NCBI GenBank assembly: GCA_000727475.1 | Contig: KL647296.1 | Span: forward strand, 551,739 to 615,738 | DNA length: 64,000 bases | From: Sarcocystis neurona | Taxonomy: Eukaryota; Apicomplexa; Conoidasida; Eucoccidiorida; Sarcocystidae | Reading direction: 5' to 3' | Shown here: positions 47,517-59,500 of the stretch, in pieces | How positions within the stretch are numbered: the first letter of the stretch is position 1 | How the letters are laid out: the number at the start of each line of letters is the position of its first letter | Position numbers and translations under genes: made by a program | The notes under the pieces: generated by a model | What the model was told of the DNA's origin: nothing | What the model saw: only the letters and a program-made list of their open reading frames with translations | Database searches by the model: none

Positions 47517-50500
47517 GTCACCCTCTTCAACCACGCGTGCTTACATATAGATGTCTGTACTTGCGTGCATATAGATGTTGCCTAGGCCTCGTGTATACAC
47601 GTATGTGTTATACTTGTAGGCATATATATGCTGCCAAAGGCTAATATATATGGATATGTGTGCTTCTCTAGCTATATACACACGTCCACATGCTATCTAC
47701 GAAAACACGTACGTATGTATCGGGACTTGCCTTTCTCTATAGGATCCTTATATACGTGCGCATGTACGCTTCCGTCTGTATATATTTGTGTCCAAATGCA
47801 CATATACATATATACGCGTATATAGACACCCGCGTCCCACATTCGGGGCCCACACGTGTGTCCACATACATATACATAGCATGTGTGTGCCCACGTATAT
47901 ATTTATATATGTTCGTAACATACATATATATATATAGTAGTATGTGCCTATTCATACATATGTCTATATATATGTAAAGAGCAGTATTTGCTGTGTGTGG
48001 GCGTGTGTAGTTGGATTTATATATATACACGCGTACACAGACGTATATACAGAGAAGGTCGATTCTATTTGCTTGCAATTTTTATACGCAGATTTGGTTT
48101 ATAGCGAAGAAATTATCGACCACCAGCTGGTGCAAACAAAGCGACTTTTTAACGAAGACTTCGGGACAGTTGGTAAGCATGACGCGTCGTATAAATCCGT
48201 CTCTCTCTCCTCATATATGTACATACACCTGTGTCTTTATATCTATATAAGTATATATATATATGTATATATATATTAATATATTATCAACTTGTGTATG
48301 TACATATATACATATATATATATATATATGAACTTGTATATGTATATGCATATATATATATATATATATGTGGGTGGATATATGCCTTATATGTACGATG
48401 CGTGCAGGCTTCTACACGCGTGTACTGATACAGTTGCATCGTCGTTGTGAGAATGTACGTGTAGGTACATACAGTCGTATGTGGTAATATTCTCTCTATA
48501 TACACAGGGACACATATAAATATATATATATATATGGATATACGGAAGTGCAGATATATATATATATATGTATATATTTGTATGTGTATAGACAGACATG
48601 TATGGATATATAGTGTGATGTTTGCGTAGACAGATGTACGGTTTGTGTGTGGGTATAAAATTATTTAAAGAGAGGCGTGGGTCTGTATGTTCGTAGGGTC
48701 GGCCTTCTTATATATGCGTGCATGCGTGTGTGCGTCTCTGCGGCTGTGTTGGCTGCTGTCCTCGGTTCTTGCAGATTACTTGAACCAGCAGGACGGCTCC
48801 CTGATTTTCTCGACGTGCAGAGAGGAGCAGCAGAAGGTCGTGCTGCAGCTCGGCACTGCCGACGCGGTCCGCGCCTTGCGAGCAGCAGAAGTTGTTGCTC
48901 GGGTGAGCTCCTGTTGCCCGTGCTTCACCCGACCGCCGCTGCCGCTGCTGCTTCCTCCATATACGTGTGTGTATGTCTTTATATATATGTTTCTTGATAC
49001 ACGCCTATATGTGCAGATAAACGTATATGTATTTCTACCTACGCGAATACATGTGTATATGTATATATATATATATGAGTGTGTCTGTACAAATACGTGT
49101 ATGTATGTCTATGCATGCAAGGGTATGTTTGTATGTACCCACGTGTATGCATGTGTAAATTGCCTGCTTTCTTCTCCACTGTCTCCCTGCCGTCTCTCTG
49201 TGTCTGTCTCTGTATTATACCTGCGTACCTCTATGTATGGCAGGTGCTACAACAACATGAAGATGCTCTGTCCTACATACTTGCAAACATATATATATAT
49301 ATACGGGTACACGTATTCATACATATATATAAACGCCGACATATAAGTACATATATACCGATACACATATGTATATATATATATACACACACACACGCGG
49401 AGACAGATAAATGTACATACATCTATATGCCGATACATACACACATATATATGACGATGCATACATACATATATATGTGTATGCTGATATATATAAGATA
49501 TATATATTTATAGGTATACATATATAAAGTAGACATGCGTATACATACATATATGTATATATGCTTGTACGTATATAAAATATATATGCCTCTGCATGTA
49601 CATATATATATGCATATGTGTATGGGTTCGTGAGGCTGTACGTATGGATGAGTGCATGCGCGCGAAGCGTCCATTTTCTCATTTGGGCCGGTTGCGAGGG
49701 GAATATGCGGAGTTCACCCGGTGTTGGCGCTTTTCTCGTGCCCTGGGAAGCAGCGGAGGGGGGGGGAAATGGGGAAGGGGAGAATCTGCGCTGATATGCG
49801 CCATCCGTTGTGCGGAGGATAAAAGTGAGGAAGATTCGCTTCGGCAAACGTTCGCCTGTGCCACCGCAGTAGCACTTCCCTCTGTCTCTCTGTGACGCGC
49901 TACATGCCGCATGCGCAGATGAGCTGCTCTTACGTATACCTATATATATATATATATAAATGTCTCTATACAGATATATGTACATGCTGGCTACAAGGAG
50001 TGTAGTCGCCGTCTGTACATTTATATATATATATATATGTATAAGTGTGTACATATGTGGATTTGTGTACATCAAGAAAGAGATATATCTACGTCTATAG
50101 AGACGAATATATACTTTCTAAGATATATATATATATCTATATCTATATATGTATGTGTGTTGTTGTCTGTATACGAGCCCCACGTAGGTTCTTGTTAAAC
50201 GTTTGCGTCTATGTTGTTGTCTGTATACGAGCCCCACGTAGGTTCTTGTTAAACGTTTGCGTCTACGAAGTGTTCAATATTACATGCATTCCCTATATAT
50301 ATGTATAGATACTCTTCCGAATCAATCTATATGCATATATATATGTATATGGGGATATATACATATATATGTGTATATGCATTTATATATATTTTGACTC
50401 TGAAGAACTTGCGTTGTGTGTGTGTGTGTTTGGGGCAGGATGTGTGGGGTTTTGATATAAACATGGGCTGCCCGAAGAGTTTTTCGTAAGAGAAAATCGG

Positions 50501-53500
50501 CGACGGCTCGACGCAGGAACATCGGCTCCGCCCTTGACGAACGTCGGCCGCTGCGCCGAGTCTTTGCTTCTCTTCCTTTCTCACCCCTTACTTGCTGCTG
50601 CCGACCTCCTCTCCGGGTCTTTTCCGCTGCCGCTGCTGCGTTGAAGTCTTCTGCTGCTGTCCCTTCTGCTGCTGCTGGTGCTGCTTCGTTTTTGCTGTTG
50701 CTCCTTCTCTGCATCTCCTCTTCCTTTTCCTCCTCATTCACCTTTTCTCCTCCTCCTCCTCCTCCTCGTCCCCTTCCTTCCTCTTCTCCGTCCTTCCTTC
50801 TTGTTTCTCTTCTTCTCGTTTTGGGCAGTCGCACGTCTATTTGCCATTGGTGTGTCATTCGTCTCGCCGTTCTGCTCCTGTTGGCCTTGCTGCTGCTGTT
50901 GCCCCTCCTTCGAGAGTCGCTGCTCCTGCGCGTGCTGTTTATTTTTGCTGCTGGTGCGCAGTTGAGAAGCCACCTGCGTCCCCGTCATGTCGGCGTGCTG
51001 CTGCTGCTGCAACCTCTCCTGCTGCCGCGCAGCCTCTCCTGCTGCCGCGCAGCCTCTCCTGCTGCCGCGCAGCCTCTCCTGCTGCCGCGCAGCCTCTCCT
51101 GCTGCCGCGCAGCCTCTGCTGCTGCAGCTGCCTTTGCTTCTGCGGCTGCGGTGCTTGCTGCTCCTGTGACAGCTGCTGCGTTTCCTCCTGCTGTTGCTGG
51201 GAGTGCTGCTGCCTTTCCTGCTGTTGCTGCCGTGACCGCTGCTGCTTTTCCTCCTGCTCTTTACATATATAGATGTATATATCGATGTAGCCATGTAAAC
51301 GTGTATATGTATATTTACAGATATATGTAGATATAGGCGATTCCCGTTGCATCTGCGGTTGCTTCTGCGGCTTCTGTAACTGCTGCTGGTTTCTACGGTA
51401 CGCGCGTGCTGTTGCTGCTGCTGTGTGCGCTTCTCGTCCTCCCGCTGCTTCTCCACCTCGTTGTATGCGCCGCCTCCCCTCCTCTGTTTCTCGGCCAAAC
51501 AATTCTTTCTCGTTTTCCGTTGCTGGCCGCTTCTTTGAGCCGTCTGCACGTTCAAACTGCCGCATCTTTCCCCGCTTTCCACACCCGCGGTCCGTCTCGT
51601 CTCAGTTTTCCTCTTCCACACGTTTGTTCGTCCATTGCGTCTCCTCCTCTCTCCCGTTCACGCCGGTGTCCCTCTCCCCCTTTTCACTTACGACATATTC
51701 TCCTTTTTTTTCTCCCTCACTTCTCTCTGTTAGTTCATGAAAGAAATTGACGTGTACTTCTTTTCCGTCTCTCCCCGCCTTTCCTTCGTCCGACTGAAGC
51801 GAAGCGCGTTGTCTCTCCGCCGCAGCAGCTCTCTTCTTTCGCTCTTACTCGACACCTCCCTTTTTCCGTCCTTTTTCTCTCTGTCTTCAATCCTTTTTTT
51901 CTCATCTCCTCCGTTTCTCTATCCGTTTCTCCGGTCCCTTCTCCTTCTGTCCGTCCTGCTCTCTTCTGTCATATATCTACGCGCCCCGTCTCTGTCTTCT
52001 TCTTCTCCTCCTCCGCATCCTCTGACTTCCCTTCCTCGCCTCGCCTCCTTGTCCTTCCCTTCTTCTTCTTCTTCTTCTTCTTCAAATTCCTCCTCTTCCT
52101 TTTTGTCTTTCCCATCTTCTTCTCCCTTCATCTTCACCTTTTTCTTCTCCTTCTGCGTCCTTTCCTTTCTTTTGCCCTCTTCTTCTTTTTCTTCGTCATT
52201 TTCTTCTTTTTCTTCGTCCTTTTCCACCTCTTCCTTTCCCTTTTCGTCTTCTTGTTTATCTTGTTTTGCTTCTTCTTTTCGCCCTCTTCTTTTTCATCTC
52301 CCTCTTCTTCTTCTTCTTCTTCGTCTTCCGTTTCTTCTTGCTCTTCCTTTTTGTCTTCCCTGTCTTCTTTTTGCTTCCCTGCTGCGTCCTTTCCTTTCTT
52401 TGCCCTCTTCTTCGTCTTCTTCTCCGTCGTCTTCATCTCCGTGGTTTCCTTCGCTGTTCGCGTTCTCTTCTGTTTTTCTCGTTTCTGCTCCTTTCTCTGT
52501 TCCCCTTTCCGGAAAGTCTGGTCACCTCGTCGCCCGTCTCGGGGGTCCTCCACTGGCGCGCGCGGTTCTTTTCTGCTGCTCTTCGCTCGTCGTCTCTTTT
52601 CCCGCTCCGCGCAGCGCTGCTGCGCCTTCTCTCACATCGTCTGCCCGGCAACGTCCCCTTCCCTTCTGCGTGCATGTGTCCGGTTTCCTGCTGCTGCAGT
52701 GTTAAAGGCGGAATGGGCGCGGCTCTGTTAAACACGCCGCTGATCGCCGCGGACATTTTGAAGACGCTCAGAAGAAATCTCTCCTCTCCTTTAACATGCA
52801 AAATTCGTTTGCTAGATTCCACCGCCCAGGTACCTTCCACAGACAAGTGCTGCCTCGCTCGTTGTTGTGGGACAAGAAACGTTTTTCGCGGGCATCCACA
52901 CACCTTCTTGTTAGCTCAAAAGAACGAACGGGGAAGGGGACTGTTTTTCGAGCATTACCAGATTCACGCGCGCGAGGCATACGTCCGTATATCCATAAAT
53001 TAACGAAGTGCCGGTCTGATGGGCATATGAGGACATATATATTATCTCCTGTGAAGTGCTGGTCGTCGTCTGCATATATGTGTGTATGTATATTCCCTCG
53101 AAGTGTTGACATTATTTGCATGCGTGTACATGTATATTCTGCCGTGTGAAGTGCCGATGCAATATATATATTTACGTGTATGCTATCCAACCATATATAT
53201 ATGTGTGTGTATGTCTATGTGTGTTGCCGGTGCGCTTTTGTCTTCTCTCTGAAGGCACACAGAGGAAATAATTATCTCCATATGTACTTGTGTGATTTCC
53301 ACCGCATGCGTCCACGCATACATCCACGCATACGTCCGTGTTCGTGCCAGGAGTGCGCGCTCTCTCTGTCTCTCAGAAGTTCTTCGTATATGTCTGTCTC
53401 TGCATGCGTATTGGAACACGGGCATCACAAATACGTAGAAGTTGTGAAGGACCTTGGCAGAGATATTCTACAGACATCTTATTTCCTACAAGGCAAGAAA

Positions 53501-56500
53501 GTCTAGTCACGTATTATATATATGCGATAGATATATATGTAACAGGTAAATATGGATTCTCTATATGTAGTACATATGGTGCATATATAAGATATATAAT
53601 ATACGTATATATATATGTGTGGTTGGATACATAGGCGAATGTTTGTACGCATATTTGTGTGCACGTTCGGACACCTGCATGGCACCCTGCTTTCATAGAG
53701 ATTAGTTATAAGGCGCCTCGAATGCTGAATCTTCAATAGAAATCTACCTGCGTATATGTGCACGCATCTGTACGTACTATATCATGCATATGCATGTATA
53801 CATACATATATGTATACATATACAAGCGTATGTATGTGAAGCATCCTGGGTACACATTTCCATACATATGTACATATTTGTATGCGTATACATGTGCTAT
53901 ATCTCTAGAATTCGTTTCTATATACACGTCTGTGAATATATATATATGTAAACATATATACGTATATATGTGTATACCGCATATATATGTGCTACGTTTT
54001 TATTGTACGTTCTCGTCTACGAATGTATGTATACTCACGTGTATGCTTATGTATATGCATACGGATGTGTAAGTGCTTTATCTTTAATATACGTCTCCAT
54101 AAACATACATGTAAATACACATGAACACATATGTGTAAATGGGCATATGTACGTGTCGTCTCTTTTGTATACATTCCCCTCTACGAATCTATGTACATTC
54201 ACGTCTATATGTACCCACACATAGGCGCCATATCTTTATTATATATATAACATGTGTATATATGTGCGTGTAAGTTGGCAACAAGATACAACAAACGTCG
54301 TCTCCGTGGACAGTATTCGGCCCCACAGATGTACGGACATTTCTACATCCATTCCCCACACCACTTTCCACGTTTTATATATATATGTATGAAACATCTT
54401 CGTACATATACACATGCACGCATATATATATTTATATCTTCTGCAGTACCTCCCGCAGAGTTCTCAATACTTGTGTTTCTCTTCTTCTTTTCCCGTCTCT
54501 CTGCGCGTATGTCTTTGTGTCTGTCTTTTCTTCGTATGTTTGTGTATGAATGTGGTACATTTCTTCTGAAAAAGCCCGTGCACACGTGAGGATGAGAAAA
54601 AGGCTGGGACGACTACATGTATACGCATGTGAATGTCTATCTACTCGTACGCATATCCGTGCACGCGCGTATATATGACGACGTGTCTACGCCTCTGGAT
54701 GCGTCTGGACGTTTCTGTCTCTTTCTACCAAAAAAGAAATACACATATATATATATGTGTATGTGTATATATATGTATATATGTATGTGTCTCTTCACTT
54801 GAGTGCCTACGTACCCACACATCTGTGTATGTGCGTATATATGGCGACGTATCTGTGCCAATGTATACGTCTGTATTGCTCTCCCTCTGTTTCTCTTCAA
54901 AAGAAATCTACGCATATATATATATATATATGTGTATGTGCGTATGTATATGCACACACATACGTCCATATACATATATGTATGTGTATATATATATATG
55001 CATATGACGAGGGGGGGAGAGAGCCTCACACACACATATATGTGTGTATGGATGCGTAGTCTTGTGTTCGATTTTTTGACGTGTGACGAGGAGGTGGGCC
55101 ACCATGGTTTGTCTGCGGTGTACGGACACCGCACCGAGCACAGAGGTGCATACGTGTGTATCATCCGTCAGTTTCCCACTTTTCGTCTTTACGTGCCTAC
55201 CCATTCGCATCTGTAATACATATTCCCTTTCTTCCTTATTTTTAAGAAACAACCACACTTTGTCGACGTGTGCATCTCTCTTGTCTTTAGGTCAGCCGCC
55301 CCCTGGTGTACAGACACTCCGTATACACGTATACACAAGATATGTGTCTGTGTCTATGTGTTTATGTCTACCAGTGTATTCACACACGTGTATTTCTTCG
55401 TATAGAGATAGACTCGCACCAACCCACTTATTATCTGTGTCATTCTACGCATATGTACATATGTTCTTGTATATCCGTCTCCCCATCTCAAGAAGTGCCT
55501 GCATTTGGTTGCGGTGTACAGACGCCGTGTAGCGTGTCTACTTCCATCAGTGTCGTTCGAGTAGTTATACGGCTGTGTTCCTTTTCCTTAAAGAGAGAGC
55601 GAATCGCATCCACCTACGTACTATTTCTGATTCTACACAAATGCGTGTATTTGACCGTGTATTTATCTCTGTCTATATTCATGTGAAGGTGCGCATGCTT
55701 CTGGTTGCGGTGTACAGACAGTGGACTACGCGAAGATGTGCGAGCAGTGCAACATTGACGCCATCGCTATTCATCTGCGGGTAAAATTTCCACGTCTCTC
55801 TCCTCCTGTTCCTCGCATTGTTCGTCCGCAGTGGGCCCTTCTTCTCCTTTCTGAATTTTCTTCTCCTTCTTTCTCTCCTTGTCGTTCTTCTTTTCTTCTT
55901 CTTCTTCTTTGTCGCGTTCTTCTGCATATTCTTCCGCTTATTCGTCGTCTGCCGCTTCTTGCTCTTCTCTTGGCTCTTCGTCTTCTGCTGCTTGTGTCTC
56001 GTCTTCTTGTTCGCTTCTGCTTCTGACGATTCTTCCGTTTCTGCTGCTTTTCTTCTTCTTCTTCGCTGACCTCTGCAGCCTCTTTCTCGGTCCGGTCTCT
56101 TCTGGCGCCATCTGCGCTTGCTGCTCCTTTCCCTCCACCGGCACGGTGTTCTAGTCCTTCGACGTCCTTTCTATTCATTTTCATCTTCTTCGTCCTTTCT
56201 TCTTTCGACCTATTTTTACCTTAGTAGGGCGTTCGTTTCTCGCCTGTGCTCCCCTTCTCTCAAGTCCTTCACATTGCATCCGCAGCGCATCCATATATAT
56301 TTGTGAGTATACGTGTATACCGGTGCGTACACGTATATACATATGTACATGCGTAAATATATGAATCTGTCTATCGATCGGTCTATCTACTCGTTTGTCT
56401 ACCTATCCATCTTTGAACTTAACTCTCTACCTACGCATCAGTCTACGTGTCTCTCCACCTGCTCATCCGTCTATTTTCTCTCTTCATCAATCCTGTCCAT

Positions 56501-59500
56501 CTACACGCGTCCTATCTATTTATTTGCCAGTGTCTTTACTTATCTACTTCTCCTCCATATTACCACCTATCTATCTATGCGTCTATTTATCTATCTACCG
56601 ATCCTTTCTATATACCTGTGTGTATGTTTATCTATCTCCCTATATCTCTTTATCTATATCTGTCTTCCTATATCTACTTCTCTATATCTACACCTGTATC
56701 TATATATATATATGTACATGTATATGTATATCTCTCGCTCCTTTCTCTCCCTCTGTATACATATATGTATATATTTGTATATGCGTCAACGAACGTTTAC
56801 GTCTACGGCTATGGATGTCTGTATCTGGGTGTACACGAATCAGCTTGTGATTATGTGTAAGTCAGCATTAAATTAGAAGCGTATGTATGTCTCTTTTTCT
56901 CTCTGGCCTCTTGATTTCCCGTGCTCCCTTTTCTTCTCAACTTCCCTCTCCTTCCTGCCTTTTCTACTCTTCTCTCTACTCCGTTTCTTGCGGGCCCGTC
57001 CTCTTCGTCGTGCGCCGTCTCTCTTAATCGCCTCCCCTCTCACTCTGCGTCTTTCTTTGCTGTTTTCTCTTCGTCTCCGCCGACTTCTCCACCACATCAC
57101 AGTATTGCGCGTCCTCTCGCCTTGACTTCTTCCGTCTTTTTTTCTTTTCTTTTTTCCCCGTTGCAGGAGGTGCACGAGCGACCGGCTTCCCCGGCGCACT
57201 GGGACGTCCTGCCGGTACACCACGCCTCATCTTTCGCTTCTCGCAGCGACACAGACTGTCATATGCATGCGTCTGCATACGTATCAGCATTTCCTTGGGT
57301 TCCCCTACTTGTCGATATTAAACAAATTTCTCCTTTCTTTTCCTCTGTCTCTCTCCACTTTTACCACCCCGTACGTACGTCTCCTGTCGGATACCAGAAG
57401 AAACGTGTGCGTGTGACTTTGCCAGTATTTCAGCATCCACGTATGTAGCTGTAGACCAGGATATGTCTTTGCATGTCTCTCTCTCTGTCCATATATGCGT
57501 ATATAGGTTCCCTCTCCCTTTCTCTCTCTGTATATATGTATGCGGGGGTGTCTATTTCTTTTATTCTTTCCCCTTCGTCCTCCCTATTTCGCCCTCTCTC
57601 TCTCTCTTACATGCATATCTATGCCTACATATATATATACACATATATATATACACACATATATATATATATATATATGTACCTTTCTTTCTCTGTCTGT
57701 CGCACTCTCTCTATACGTACATATGTGTGCTTGCGCATTTTTGCATACATATATTTATGTCTATGCTGGGGTTTTCTGCCTTACTTATTCCTCGTTTTCT
57801 GTGTCTATTTGCCCATATTCCCTTCTTCCTTTCTTTTTCTTTCTGTGTGTGGTTGCATATATGCATGTATGTATCCTCCTGGGTTGGAGAGGGTCTGCCC
57901 GTACGCGTTGATACTGCGGAAGCAAAAGTAGTGCGTCTACGACGGCGTGAACTTATGCGTCGGCGTACATGCGTATCACTTGCCTGGCGAAGAAGCAGCA
58001 GCATATACGTAGATGTATCTATTCTGGGTATATTTCCTTGCCTGGATACGTGCGTATATATATACACACATCTCGCAAATACCCGTCTTGATATATATAT
58101 ATACACATACATATGTATATATATGTATATATTCATATATATAGAGATATGTTCATATATATATATATGTTGAATTTAGTTGTCCTGGCACTTGTATATG
58201 TGAAACCTGCACGTCGACTGAGATCCGGTGAGAGCGAGATTTATATATACGTTTGTGTGTGTATCTTTGGAAATATGTGTATATATATATGTGTATATCT
58301 ATAAATGTATATATATATATGTATAGATATATCACATGGCTTCAGGAGAATCGAAGGCTGACCATGCGTGATGCGTATGTCTATATACATGTAGGTACCT
58401 GTATACAAGTATACACGTATACGCACATATATATATCTATATATGCGTGTATAGCAGAAGCTGTTGCCGGGGTGCTAGCCTAGGTGAATATCCGAGCCGA
58501 CGTTGTTGTTTGCAGAAGATCAGCAGATGTGGACGTACGAAGAGTTTGTCGGTGACTCTTCTGCGTTGACCTTCTGCTTGAATAGAGCGACTTTCCTTTT
58601 GAAAATCGTATCTCTTTTTCTCCACACACATGCAAATTTAAGTCGCTTCATGCTCAATACCGACGTTTCACCCATAATACTTCACATATATACATGTACA
58701 TGTGTACATTCATATATATGTATACATGTGTAGATAAGCATAGATATATAGAAGTATGTGTGTGTGTGTGTGTGTGTATCTGCTTATCTATCTGTCCTTC
58801 TGTTCACCTGCCCGTCTATCTCTCTACGAATATACACACATACGTGTATGCTTCCATATATGTATATATATATATATAGATGTGAATATGTAGACACATA
58901 TCTGCATATGTGTCCATCTACCTGTCTGATGTGCCTATCTGTCTACCAATACATATCTGCTGTCTTTTTATATATAGCATATATGTGGATATGCGGGTTC
59001 ACAGGCGCGTCGAATACTTCATGACTTCCTTTTCCGTCTTCTTCGTATGCTGCAGACCATACGTGCGGCGTTAAGCATTCCGGTAGTAGCAAACGGAGGT
59101 TTATTTACCCCACGCGATGCCGCCGTGTTCCAGGTATTGCAGCCGTCTTATCTTCCTTTCTCTGTGTCACTTCTTCTCTTCCGAGACTCACTTTTCTTCT
59201 TTTTCCTGCTGCCGCTTCGTCTTCTCCGTTTCTCTTCCTCTTCCTCCTGCTGCTCTGTTGCTGCTGCAGCTTCTTCACTCCCGAGGAGCCGCTTCTGGCA
59301 GCTATGTCTCTCTGCTGTTCCCCCAGGAAAATGACTTTTTCCTCGGTTCTTCTTGTCTCCATGTCTCCCTCGACTACTCTTCCCGTCTACGTCCCGCTCT
59401 CCTCTTCATTTGCTGCTGCGTCTGCTGCTAGATCTCTTCCGCGCGTCTCCTCTCTTTGTATGTTCGCGTCCTGTTCTTGCCGCCCTCGCTTCTTCTCCTC

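Noticed and set aside
51013..51112. Short regularly repeated array that could suggest CRISPR
   Set aside because: The units are contiguous with no spacers, in a eukaryotic genome with spliced genes.
53435..53474. A Dus-like peptide [12 protein letters not shown] in DUS2 intron 5
   Set aside because: It is followed by ACAT, not a GT donor. Joining exon 5 (52829) directly to exon 6 (55718) already gives the exact spacing of the family, so an extra 13 residues would break the alignment.
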